A DNA stretch of 64,000 nucleotides from the NCBI GenBank assembly GCA_000310025.1, contig FN648038.1:219126-283125 (forward strand), read 5' to 3'. The notes beneath the pieces are model-generated. The model did not search any database, was not told where the DNA came from, and saw nothing but the letters and a program-made list of their open reading frames with translations. This DNA comes from Ectocarpus siliculosus. Taxonomy: Eukaryota; Sar; Phaeophyceae; Ectocarpales; Ectocarpaceae. The translations under genes and the position numbers were made by a program. Shown in pieces: positions 36,101 to 48,000 of the stretch (position 1 is the first letter of the stretch; each line of letters begins with the position of its first letter).

Positions 36101-39100
36101 AATTATGTTCGGAAAGGGTGTGCGTTCTCGCGGTGTTGGGTCGTTGTACTGCAATGTGGGTTCTGTCGGGCGAGTTCTGATTGTCCAAGCGCTTCTTGCC
36201 ACATGGATTTTTCGATTCTTGCTCAGCGCTGCTGCCCCGCTTGTAACCACCAGGGGAAGCCCCCCCCGCACAACAACGTGCATCGTTGATGAGGTGTTTG
36301 GTTCGGAATGCAAGCAACGAACGACCGGCTGGAACGACCTCTGGCCCTGCTCATGTTTCTTACAGGAGAGGTCCATCTAAAAACAGTCAGTCTGCGAACG
36401 GATGGGTTGACGAAGGAACTAGCGCCATAGGTCAGGAAGAGGGAGAGGATGGCTGTAGACACCGTACGGCCGGAGTCGAGGCTGCGCTGGCCCAAGGGAT
36501 TGCGTCGAGCTTGAGAACTTTGGTCATTGCGTCATTTCGCGCGCCCCCAAATAAATTCGTCCTAGGTGAGGCCAAGAAGGAAGGTAAAGGAAGTAGAACA
36601 TTGGACGATATTCTCCAAGAGAATACGGAACGAAGACGGGGTCGTGCTTATTCCCATAATGAACCGTACACCACCAATTGTGGTCTGGGGAAAACGGGAA
36701 AAATCATTATTGCCGTTGGCATATCACGTTGCAGATGTATGCTACGGTCTTAGGGCAGCTTCTGGAATAACACGAAGAATCGAGAAAGTTTTGCACATGG
36801 TGTGTGCGGCGCTCGGCACGTTGGATTGCTGGTAAGATGTGAATGGTAGGGGGTGCTGCGTTCTCTCGTAATCTATCCTCGGCGTAACCGCCCCGGGTAT
36901 GTTCTTGTCGCGCGCTTGTGTGACGTTTGAACATGCAGGACTGATGCAGAGACTCAATCCCACCGGGTCCCTGCTTCGAGCCCGGCCGTTTGTTGCCCGG
37001 CACGACTACATCTTCACCCTGCTGTGCCTCTTGAACGTCAACATGGGCGCCCTTAACAACGGGGCTCTATTAGTAGGGAACGGGGAATCAATGAGAGTCG
37101 CAGAGGAAGACAGGGCCACGGGTACGAGCGTTATCGGAGAAACAGCCATGGATTTTTCCTTGGAGATGGTGCTGGCGCAGGGCTTGATGGACGATATGGC
37201 AGGCGTGTTTCAGGAGGTGAAACAAATGCAGATCTTTTTGACAGACGCAATGAAACAAAGGCTTATCGGTATAATAGGGCTGGAGTCGTTCTCGTCGGTA
37301 TTGTAAGGGACCGAATGGAATTGTACAAGACACGGTTCCGAGAGGACACATGAACATTCTTGTTGTCAGGACATTATTGAAGCGCAAACGGCATCTTCAC
37401 CATCGCCGTCAAACAACTGACAGGTTTTAGCTCTTGTCCGGGTCGAGTTGCGAGTTGGTGTTTTTTTGTCATTGTAGCTTGAGCGGGTTCTGCCATCTTT
37501 GGCTGCTCTACACCAATAAGTTCTAACCAACCTCGCTGGACATGAAACTGCACTTCAGATGTCTTCGGAAGCTAAACGGCGTGTGGTGCAGAGGGTGACC
37601 AAGTCGGGAGCCTTACCAGTCTCCCGCGACGCCCCCGGCTACTCGGCAGTCCTTAAACTGTTAGGGGTCACGGATTCCAGCCTAGACTGTGGCGAACAGG
37701 GGGCGAACTCGACCGGAAATACTGGAAGGGCAGGTGAAGCTTCTATTGTGCAGTCCGAGATTTCTGTCGAGCATGAACAACTTATCATCCTGACGATGGG
37801 TAGCGTTTTGAAGAGGAAATCATGATATCAAGGGTAAAGAAGCACTGATGGCGGCAACTTCTATATCACGTACGTACTGGCTGAACTTTGTTTCCTAGCC
37901 GTGGCGCCAAGCCCACGTCAATATTGAACTGTTTTTTTTTTACGAATGTCTAGTGGGGGGGGGGGCGACCGACCGGCAGGGGCGCTGGAGAGCCGGCTTA
38001 GGAGTGGCGAGGAGTGTTGTTTATCACATGACTAGGGTCGCTTGGGGGGGTTCAACGAGTTTGTACGTTCTGGAAAACCATCAGCTTGAGGGTTGTTTTT
38101 CGTCACCGCCCATTGAACATTGTTTGCGGTTGCTTGTTCCATTCGCTTTGGTTGGGGCACTTAGTCTGCTGAAATGACCATGGAAGCAACTTGTGAAACA
38201 AGCAGTAAGGAATAGGTCATCCAAGCAAATGCATTCCTGCGGTAAGTGGGAATCCAATGAATATGGGTGTTGATTGCGGGACGTGCGTTATTTTCCGGTG
38301 ACCAGAGAGTAAAAACTGTCGGGCGGGAGAGGACTGGGCGTCCGATCGCAAGACGGCCAAGAACGAGGCGGAGGCAAGGACGCGAAAGCTCAGCAGAGCA
38401 TTCATGGCTGGCGCAGGTAAGAACGGCACGCGTGCGGCAGAACGCAATCAAAGGTGCCCGAACTAGAGTCCTGTCGCGATCTACGCCAGTAAGTAGGCCG
38501 ACGCAATAGCCCCCGTCCATCACAGGTACGCAGTACTTCATCTGAGGCCGGTGGATTGCCTGTCACAAGGTTTTCCTGGACCAAACCTTGATCGTCCACT
38601 TTTCTTTCGAGGTCTACCAAAATCCATGTTCGTATTGCATGGAACGACGACAAAAATGCACGGCCTAGACGAAGTTGCATCTTCCCTGCTATTCGTATTC
38701 TACAATGACTTCGTCCCGTTGCGCCCAAAAAAGGGGGGCTGTTAGTTGTAACAGACTATGCTCCTTCCCTACTCGACCCCTCACTGTCTTGGTTAAACCA
38801 GGAAGCGCCGACAACATCGAAGCCGAACGAAAGGCGGCCGGAAATGGCAATGCCTTCGTGCCCACCGAACGCGATCATAAGTTGCAGAAACACCACGACG
38901 AGGACGGACAATCAGGGCATTCGGTTGGGAAGACAAGCGGTGGTGAAGCAAAGGTCGACAACGCCGCTATTTCGGGGCATGGGGGTCAGGGGGCAGACAA
39001 GGGTGTGAGAAGAGGGCTCGCGTCTCTCGGAGATCTACCCTCGCTCGGGAGGAGGATTGTAAGATGACGATCTCTGTTTCCCGCTATCACAAGGTTTTCA

Positions 39101-40453
39101 ATGTTTTTGGGTTCTATGCAGAAATTCAGAAATGAAACCCCTTCGTTGTCGAGCTCCTAGGCTTAGTCAATTCGGTGGTGCGAGTGCTAGTAGGATTCAC
39201 ATGCGTGTGGACTCAGGGAGGTACATGCACACGAGAAGTGTAGCACCAAGGGGTGCAACACTTTCGGAAGTGTACCAACGCACTCTGTCGCCACCCTACG
39301 CTTCCGTCCCATCCGTCGCGCTATGTGAAGGACCCTGGCACCCTAGCGGACCTTAAGCAGCAAAGGGTCAGAGTGAATCTCGATCTTCCAAGGAACGCCT
39401 TGTCGTCGAGGCTCAAACCAGCCTGTGACGGGAGCCATGCGGACGGCTCTCGGACTGCCAGATCGTCGAGAGGCCACAACGATGGCAGGGTTGATGGTAA
39501 TGGGTGGGCAGGCGGGGAATCTTGGAGCGGGGGCTCTGGGGATGAAGGTGCACGAGATGGGGGAGGCCCGAAACGTGGGCGGAAGGAGAGATCCGGCAGC
39601 CGCAGGGAGGGCAACGGGGCCGATGGAATGCCCAAAGTGAGTGTTGGTTGAGCTTTCCGAACTCGTCGATGTCGAAAATACCAATGTGGTCGTGGGCTAA
39701 ATCTGCAAACGCGCACAGGCGAGGCGTGTTGCGGTGTCAATGGCCAACAGCCGCTTGTTGAGGGGAACCGCGCTGCTTGGGAGTGTCGGGTCGGAAATGA
39801 AACCGAATCAGCCCTTTCTATATCTTCTTGCTGTCGTCTCAACCGACTAGGAGTTCCTGTGCGCCATCAACGGCCACATGATGAAGCTGCCAGTCAGGTC
39901 GCCACACGGGCATGTGTTCGAGCTTTCTACCATCTTGCTGTGGCTTGAATCCAGGGGGCGGGTGTGCCCGTTTTCCGGAAAGCCGTTGAGCAAAGGTAAG
40001 GATATGGGGCAAGGCATGTTTTTCTGCTGCCACAGACGCAATCTACGGCTGTTCATTTCCACGAAAACCGATATGAAGCCAACGTATGGTGTCCATTTTG
40101 TTCCGTTTTCTTTAAAAGGTGCCTGGGGTTTATCGCCAGGAAGGTAACAAGTCGTAGGCGTGGGTTCAAGGCAAGCATGCCACGATGTGAACTGTTCGCC
40201 AGTGAATACTTCTCTTTCCAACTAGTCTTAAAAGTGACACCGCCCCCTCCATTCTCAGCATTGTTTCGTCCACCCAATACCTCAAGTTTTCAGCGGTGAA
40301 AAGGACCACCCCCTCTTTGCCTGGTGTTTCCTGGCAGAGGAGCTGGTACCCGAAGAAGAGCTGAGAACACGGATAATGCGGTGGCGCATAGAAAAAACTG
40401 ATGTCGGCATTGACCGTCGCGGGCTTGAGGACGACGACATCTACGACTTTTGA
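30133..40453 (+). CDS. large helical protein with C-terminal U-box-like domain (about 19 exons)
   Basis: Exons joined by phase: 30133-30173, 31373-31451, 31692-31808, 31915 to 32025 or 32058, 32281-32391, 32676-32732, 33124-33183, 33455 to about 33978, 34310-34444, 34831 to about 34920, about 35060-35165, 35909-36012, 36366-36565, 36939-37216, 37559-37733, 38802-39058, 39331-39636, 39851-39995 and 40338-40453. The start is the short first exon MKEATASKSKLGA. Most of the protein is predicted helical (for example FFVDDTLHVLVSKLLNC, HKSMLLLLARAWNYK, ARHDYIFTLLCLLNVNMGAL). A Gly/Ser/Arg-rich linker then precedes EFLCAINGHMMKLPVRSPHG, HVFELSTILLWLE and VCPFSGKPLS, which match the U-box pattern (C/F-x-x-MKxPV ... 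GHxFE ... I-x-x-WL ... CPxTxxPL), and a final helix EELRTRIMRWRIE. U-boxes recruit E2 enzymes, so a ubiquitin-ligase role is likely but inferred. The full protein matches no family I can name. A probable frameshift lies near 33571, and borders between 33978 and 35060 are tentative. Confidence 0.75.
30687..30753. repeat. 29-bp tandem repeat, two copies
   Basis: Copies at 30687-30715 and 30725-30753 differ at one base; the consensus begins GCATGCACACACATGGATCA. They lie in the first intron of the U-box gene, and a GCAT microsatellite abuts the first copy. Confidence 0.75.
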
Positions 40454-41356
40454 GTTGAAGTTTTTTTGTGCTTGAGAAGGATCACAATCGCACGGTTCAC
40501 GACCTACTCTGTCAAGTCGCCTGTTGCGACGACATGAAAAATTGATAGATGTAGACAGTGTGGTCTCGTACGTTACAGTCTTCTTGACTGGTATGGCCGT
40601 AGCTTGTCTTGTATGCGTAACTCGGGCAAAGATTTTGAGTTTAGGGTAACGTGAGGTAGTGGATCTGTGGACGACTGATTAACAAAGGGCATAGCGCACG
40701 ACCCGCAAAACAACACCAGTTCATGTGCATCCGGCGGTCTGGATTTACTACAACCAATCGGAAGACGCCCTCCACCATCAGCCCTAGCGGCGACACCACT
40801 AAAGTGCTGTACAGTCCAAGCCCCAATATTACCACGACGACGGCCGTCAGCCCCAATCTTCCGCTCGCAGTTGCTCCCCTGTTCTCGTCTAGGTGTCTCT
40901 GTGCATTTTGCAATAGTCCATACCCACCGCGGGACGCCGTTGGCCCATGGACTACTGTCTAACCGGTACATAGCAACTTTTCACATGTAGCGAAGCATGA
41001 AGAGCCACCACCAAGGGCATGATCAGGTTTGTCGTTTCGCAATGGAGACTCGTCGATCGAGGCGAACCGCCGAGCTCGCCAATTTTTTTCTCGAGCTGTC
41101 TAATCAGCCCCCACCTCACCGGGAAGTCCCAGCTGGGTCGAGGTCCGCCCGACATTCATAACAGACAAGGTGCAGCGGTGTACCTTCCTACCTTGCTCAC
41201 GAACAGAATGTCTGACACACCTGGTGTGTTTGCTAAAAAAAGTGTCGGGGAAGTGTCCTTAGGGTTGATGCCTGTACATTCTGCGAGCCATCACGCCTGC
41301 CTGTGAAAAAAAAGTTCCTTGCCCTTGACCGAGGAAGATTCCTGAATTTTGGTTAG

Positions 41357-41702
41357 GCACTTGGAGGCACGACTATCCAATTGGAGAGGCATATCCAGTT
41401 TCTATACTGCAGCTATTGTTGGTGTATGGAACGCCTACATCGGTACCGGTAGTCAGGAGAGAATCCCCAACAGGTAGGTGGCCCCATTCTTGGCAGCACG
41501 AAGTACAAGGCGGTGAGTGGGCGATATCGCGGGTCCTTTCACCCCGATCCATCCCGACCATGATTTTTTTTTTCCTTCCAGACTCTCCGGCGGCCCTGGC
41601 CATCACGCGTATACAATTTTTCAGCAACAGATGAGTTCACGAGCTCTTATTGGAGACCACCTTCCACCGCCGTTGGATACTGACAACGTGAATAATCTGT
41701 AA
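41357..41702 (+). CDS. 3'-terminal exons of an unidentified gene
   Basis: Two exons fit together: 41357-41473 (frame HLEARLSNWRGISSFYTAAI, then GVWNAYIGTGSQERIPN) with donor CAACAG|GTAGGT, and 41582-41702 after a strong polypyrimidine acceptor (TTTTTTCCTTCCAG). The second encodes LSGGPGHHAYTIFQQQ and ends LDTDNVNNL-TAA. The phases are complementary (2+1). Upstream exons probably lie in 40.5-41.35 kb but could not be fixed; one candidate frame begins with an ATG at 41042. It could instead be an alternative 3' end of the U-box gene. No family was recognised. Confidence 0.45.
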
Positions 41703-42070
41703 ATAATAGTAGGCGGCCGTGGTGCCCGTTCTCCCACCCATTTTGGTCAGCCCCACAACCCCGACCAGCGCGTCGAAAATCCTAAGTTTCCCACCGACCG
41801 CAGCCAACTCTACCGGTTCCCGGAGCCAGCCTCCCCATTACTCCGTCGTAGCATCCGGGGAGACTGCATTACCAAGCTAAGTAGCTCGAAAATCCGTCAG
41901 GATCAATGAGCATGCAATGATCATGTGTCGTGCTGGCTGGGGCTCCGCAGAACCTTTGCCATCGCATACGCGCTACAATACGCTCTGCGAAGCCCCTTCG
42001 AGCCCGTCCACGTCACAGGCTGGGCCAGCAGCACTGCAGCAGGGCAGCAGATAGTGAGTGCACCGATAGG

Positions 42071-45000
42071 ATGAAGCTCCTGTGTGCTGTCCTGTGGACC
42101 GCAGTCGTCGCAGGAACCCCAGACTTTGCTTCGTGTTTTGTGGCTGGGCCACGCCTCGCACCGCGAGTGTCGGTCGCAGTCAATGCCTTGCTCAAGTGCA
42201 GAGCGGAGAACTCCGCTTTCAGTACCACCTCTAGCAGGAGGATGCGGCGGCGAAGAGTGTTGACAGCTACAGCACAAGGGCCAGGCATGGATATCGACGC
42301 GGAAGGGTCCGGGAAGGAGATTAGAGTGGACATCAAGGGGGGAATCCAGGTGAGGTTTCTGTCCAGTGAAATTTTGAACAAGAACAGAAGTGTGATCATG
42401 ATCCACTGCTACTGCTGTAAATATTGTACACATACATACCGTTCGTGTCCTGCTGGCAACTTGCTGGCTGCACCTTGGGTGCTTGGCGTGTCATGATTTA
42501 ACCCTTGCGTGACTGGTTTGATTTGACTTGGCTTTTTTCGGCCCGCTCAGCAAATCGACCCCACCGTTTCACTAACGCAAAAAACAGATCAAAATCACGA
42601 TAAATTTACATGTACACATTCCGTACTAAAGATAGAGAGGGGTTACCGTGGAGCCGATGAGTATTCCGTACTAAAGATAGAGAAGGGTTACCGTGGAGCT
42701 GATGAGTGTGTGCAACCTACAGTACATACAACAGTACTCGTGCGATGTACAGCAGTGCAGTCCCGAAAACCCTGTCCCTTGCGCGAAAAGTGCACAGAGC
42801 AAACGCGCTTCCTTGCACCCCAAATATTCTGCTCCACACACAACGCAGTCATGACAACCTCAGGCACCGAGGCAGTGCACTAGCACTGGCTCCGGTGTGG
42901 GTTGTCTTTGCTCTCCCTCGCGGACGTGGGACCGGGTTGATCACATGTGGAGGGTCCTGTATTGTACCCTCTCGTGGTATTTGCCGTTTGGATCTTACAG
43001 GAGGTAGGCAGGAGTAGATTGGGTCAGACAGAAAGGACATAATCTGCCCCACCTCAGAGACATTAATGCTGTACAAATGGTAGAGCAATAGTATTGCGTG
43101 TACCCCTGTGTGCACATTGCCAATATGCGTGCATTTGTGGTGGGCTGCCTCTTGGTCTCTCTGCTGGTCTGTATGGCGTATGTTTTTGTCTCTCATGTAT
43201 AGGCGAGGAACGCCGGCGATGTTTTGGCACACAAAGTTATCGCGTATCGTGCCTGTAGTCACATACCAAGGGTTAACAGGTTACGTCGAAGTGCTATTTA
43301 CAGCTGATGATCGACAAATATACTCTGCTGTAGTGACCTCCAGTATCCCCGGCCGCGTTGTACGGCCGGGGATACCGGGGCGGGGTAATCACACCCTGGC
43401 GACGGCTATGACGCCGGGGCCACGCCTTCGTCATCTTCCCCCGGCCACGGTGTTGCCGCCGCGGATACTGGAGCGACGTCATCGCACCCTGGCGACGGCT
43501 ATGCCGCCGAGGCCACGCCTACGTGCATGCCGTCAGTCTATGTAGACTAATCCAGTTAAATTGTTTTGTCCTCAGTGAGATCCAAGGTAGTATGCATTTC
43601 GCAATCGCTCTCCCCCGCTTTATGCTGATGCAGTGTTCAAAAGGGCAAGTGACATTTTTTTTGCAAAAACTACAAGGGGTACGATGTTCATACTGTTTAC
43701 TTCGTATTAATGGGGGAGAGAAATGGTCGTCGTTGTCTGCGCTTTAATTAATAAATACACATAAACTACCGCCATTGTTTTTCCCCTGTCGAGCGCACAG
43801 GTTCAATCACGCTCAACCGCCAAGATAAACGCCGACACACGTCGCAAATGATTGGCAGCATCGAGCATAGACGCGCAGTAGACGTTGGCCGTGCCTCCAG
43901 ACCCACCCAAAGCCAGTAAGCGTTAGCGCAGCATTGATATCTCACACCCACGGTTGATACAACAGTCCGCCACAGCAATGGTTTTTCCTTTTCGCGGACG
44001 GATCCTACCCGCGAATTGTGTTGTTTTTTCCCTGTGAAACACACACATGAACCAATGCGCGACTGCCATGATAGACGTCGACAACACGTCGCAAACTATT
44101 GGCCGCATCCAGCATAGACGCGCGCGGTACAGCTTGGCTATACCGGCACACCCTCGTATCTACGCCACTGCACCAGAGCAGCGGTTATCCTTTTAGCGGA
44201 CGGCAATGGACTCGCCGCAAGTCACACACGTGTAGTTAGTTCATGCACACAACATATTGATCCGGGGGAAAATTTCACCAACATGTCACAGGAGGAAGGA
44301 CGTACATCGTCAAACACCCGTTCATGAGTCGATCCTTACAGGTGCACAACAACAAGACAACCCAGATTCTCCAAAAAAGGCAATGACCAAGGAAAATTCT
44401 CATTTGTGTATATCTCAAGATGTTGCTTCTCAATATTCCTTGCGGCTTACGGGAGCGTTAGACAAGCGAGGGCTTTGCGTAGATTAACCAAGACGAAAAA
44501 ATCGCCCTACTGCTGTAGATTTACGTGTATCGAAATCTGTCTAAATGGCCTGTTGTTGGGGCACGAACATACTGCCTAACACCCGCCTACTGCTACGGAT
44601 TGAAACTTGTATCTATTTCAACGGCAGGTCAACGTCGTCGACTTGTTGCCACCTCTCAGCAATCTAACAAAGTAAAACATTTTTTCCCGCTTACCACACT
44701 TCTGCAACCAAAGCCAGAAACCCATTTTTTTGCCCGCCATGGTTATACAGGGTATCCCGAAGGAATCATGGGACGGGCTTTTGCGACCAGACGAGTCACC
44801 ATTCTTGGAGCACGATTGGCTGTACGCAATGGAGAAGAGCAAGTGCGCCACCGTAGACACAGGTGCATGGGGATGCCTTGGCTGGGGAAATATTCTTCCT
44901 CTTGCGGAGTTTTTGCGGTGCAGCAGCAGTCTTTTTAGTTTCGCGTGACTTCGTGTCCCGAACCTTGAGGCACTTTGTGCTCGTGCTAGCATGCATACGG

Positions 45001-48000
45001 CTTGGTCCGATTGAGAGAGGAGCGACGCCCCAAAATTGACGCCTTTTGGTTGAACGGGGTTCATGCCGGATGCTGTCGTTCGTTCGTGTTATTATCAGTC
45101 CTCTCGCGCCCGAGGTAATATTTTATCCCCGACGCCTAATGTCGTTTAGCCTAACTTGTCCAGGGTCCGCTTTAACCACTTCCAAACGAAGCGGGCCCAC
45201 ACCAGCTTTTTCCGGCCGGGGTGGAATCTAAACCTCCGCCCGAGGTTGCTGTCTTGCCATTTTCAGACACAAGGCACGTCATGCTTCAGAAAACCGGTGT
45301 AAACTGCAACGTAGAGCTCCCTATTTCAAGCTATACCGCAAGCGACAATCCTCATTCAGGCATACGGCGACCCTAGAAACAGCGCAGTTCGATAGCGGTC
45401 CAGGTGTGGATGACATGCCTTGCCTCTTAAAGTGAATGCGTCGGTGTCCACGCGGTTACTTCTACGTTGCTGTCTCAAACCCCTCTAATTGGGAGCTCTC
45501 CATCGATGATACCGCCCCCTGGTGAACAAGGTCATGTTGTCGAAGTTGTTAGGGTGCCACCATCGGCCGGGGATTCCGTCCGGCAGATGCTACAGTACCC
45601 TGAGGGTTCGGTTCTCTAGGCACGGTTACCCCCGTGACATGGTTAGGATCGCGTTTGCTCCCTTTGTGGGAGCCCTTCGACGATCGATGTGGATTTCGAG
45701 GTTGAGAGACCGACGGAGGGCCCACCTCCGCGACGTTTAATTTTCCAGAGGAGGAAATGTTTCTGGTTGTACATGCACCGACCGATCCAGCTGTGCACCT
45801 AATGTTGCCCTCTCTGCTGATGTTTCAGGTAGTTCTCTAGGCACACGCACTTCGCCACAACCGCCTCGAGATTCGTTCTTCCCTTGCGCCCCCATTCGGT
45901 GTGCCTCAGGCATTTTTTCGTGCTCCGTTCGCCTTGGCGTGTCAGACGTTTCATGTGTTTCACAGCTGTCCCGCCCGGTATCACGTGTACTCGATAGTTT
46001 GAGAAATTGGAATCGACTGGCAGGTACGTAAGGCTGTGATGTATCACGTTGAGCTGCCACGCGCCGGTCTCGCGCCCGCGTCGCGCTTCCTTACCCTGTC
46101 CAGGATGGCAACCGCAGCACTTGGCGGTCACAGCATCGGAGGGGTCCTCCGCCCTGATAGCAGCCGTCCCATTGTACGTCAAATACCACTCGATGGGAGA
46201 GTTTATCTTCGACCAGGTAAAATGTTCCCCGCCTCGACGCCTGCTGCTGTGAGTATGATGCCGATACCCTCGAGATCGTTCTCGGCGTCGCGGTTTCGTC
46301 TGTCGCGGCCTTCGGTCAAGCGTGAAGTTTCGTTATATCCCGTTTGTTTCCTTGGCTCTGTTTGCTACTCCGAATACCCGTATCGTCACTTCTAGCTTGG
46401 TTTGCCGCAGTGTCACAAGCGTAGCTTTTTGCCAGAACTCCCGGCGTTAAGCAGGGATAGGTTTTGATACTGCTTCCCTTGAATATTGATGCTCAATGCC
46501 TACACCTCTTCATTGGCCTTCCGAAACCGATTTTTTGTTTCATGCCCGCCCTTTACATCGATCTTCACACGAAGGTACGCCACACATTGGTACCCCCTAC
46601 GCCCCCCCCTGCCTTTGTTGGCAACGACACACTTTGACGTGCTCTGTCCGACTTTGCGGGATATGGAGTCTGTTCGGGTGCAAGCGTATGCGTCCGACTG
46701 ATCCACCCCCAGGACCAGCTCAACGCTGGGGTGTGGGACAAGTTCAGGGCCCCGCCGGATACCCGGGGGCACGACNNNNNNNNNNNNNNNNNNNNNNNNN
46801 NCCCCCCCCCCCCCCCCCCCCCCCCCCCTCTGACAATTTTTTCGTCCCAGAGCTGGGCGGATGCATCCCAGCGGGCGGGCTTGCCGTACTATCCGAAGCT
46901 TTTGGTCGGGGTGCCCTTCACACCCGCCTCCGGTGCCAGGGTCTTGATCGACCCTTCTTTGAATGAGAAGACCCGGAAGGTGGTCCGAAAAACGATCGCC
47001 ATGTTCTTAAGGTGACGAGATGTCGCCGCGAAAGTTTCCCCGTGCCTCTCCATGTTAACGCGCCTTCGGTGTGACGAGCCCAATTCGTTTGTTCCAGGTG
47101 TTGGGATGCCGACCATGTTTGAGCCGTCATCTCGATTCCCTGGACGTTTTTGGAGAACCGGAGGAGGTAGCGGTAGCAAACAAATACGGAGATTGTAATC
47201 AAAACGACCAAACCCTTGTTAGTCGTGACGAGTGCACCAGGAACTCCGTTTTGTCGAATGATTGCGTTTTACTTTTTTTGGTCATGAGTCAATGGTGACA
47301 TGCTGTGCTTTGAAGAGGAAGGTTTGGTTAGCCGAGGATACCCGGCGGGAAATGGGTGAGGTAACCAACAAGCTTTGGCTGGGAGAGGTTATACATTGCG
47401 TTGCGGCGAGATCCATTATGACTGAGAAAAGGGCGTGCGAGAAGAGACAGTTCCGCACATCACTTTTGAATTCAAGCCTTGAGGCGATTGAAGCGAAAAA
47501 CAAATGTTTGTTTTGATATGTTGTTGTCTCCATCCATCATGCTTGGCGTCCAGGTCACCTTGCCCGTTCTCTCATGTATGTGTGTGTGCGGCGCGTGTGC
47601 TTCAGAAAGCTGGCGCACGACAACAACATCAGCTCTGTGCATGTCAATTTCTGCACGGAGGAAGAGGTGAGCGAAAGAACCGTATTTCCCAGCACTCGAC
47701 GACACCAGCCTTTATAGTAGTAAAATGTTGTGCTTACTGATGTAATCGGGTCGTGGGGTAAAACAGTAAGGCGTTGGTCTGCACAAGGAGGTCTCCCGCC
47801 TTCGGAAAATGTTTGGTAGACGGTGAGTATGCCACGTTCTTGGTCGTTGTTGGTGCTGCTTTCGTATGGTTTACGTTGCTATGACGCGTACGCCGCACTG
47901 GAAGTAGCGCCAATCTCACTTCAAGAGCGATGGTGGCGATGACAAGTTGCCACGTGTGATTATGTCTGACACGGTTGAAACGTAAATTGAGTGAACTATT

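Noticed and set aside
36566-36835. 90-codon plus-strand ORF with protein-like composition
   Set aside because: It starts at a strong splice donor and lies in the intron between two phase-matched exons of the U-box gene.
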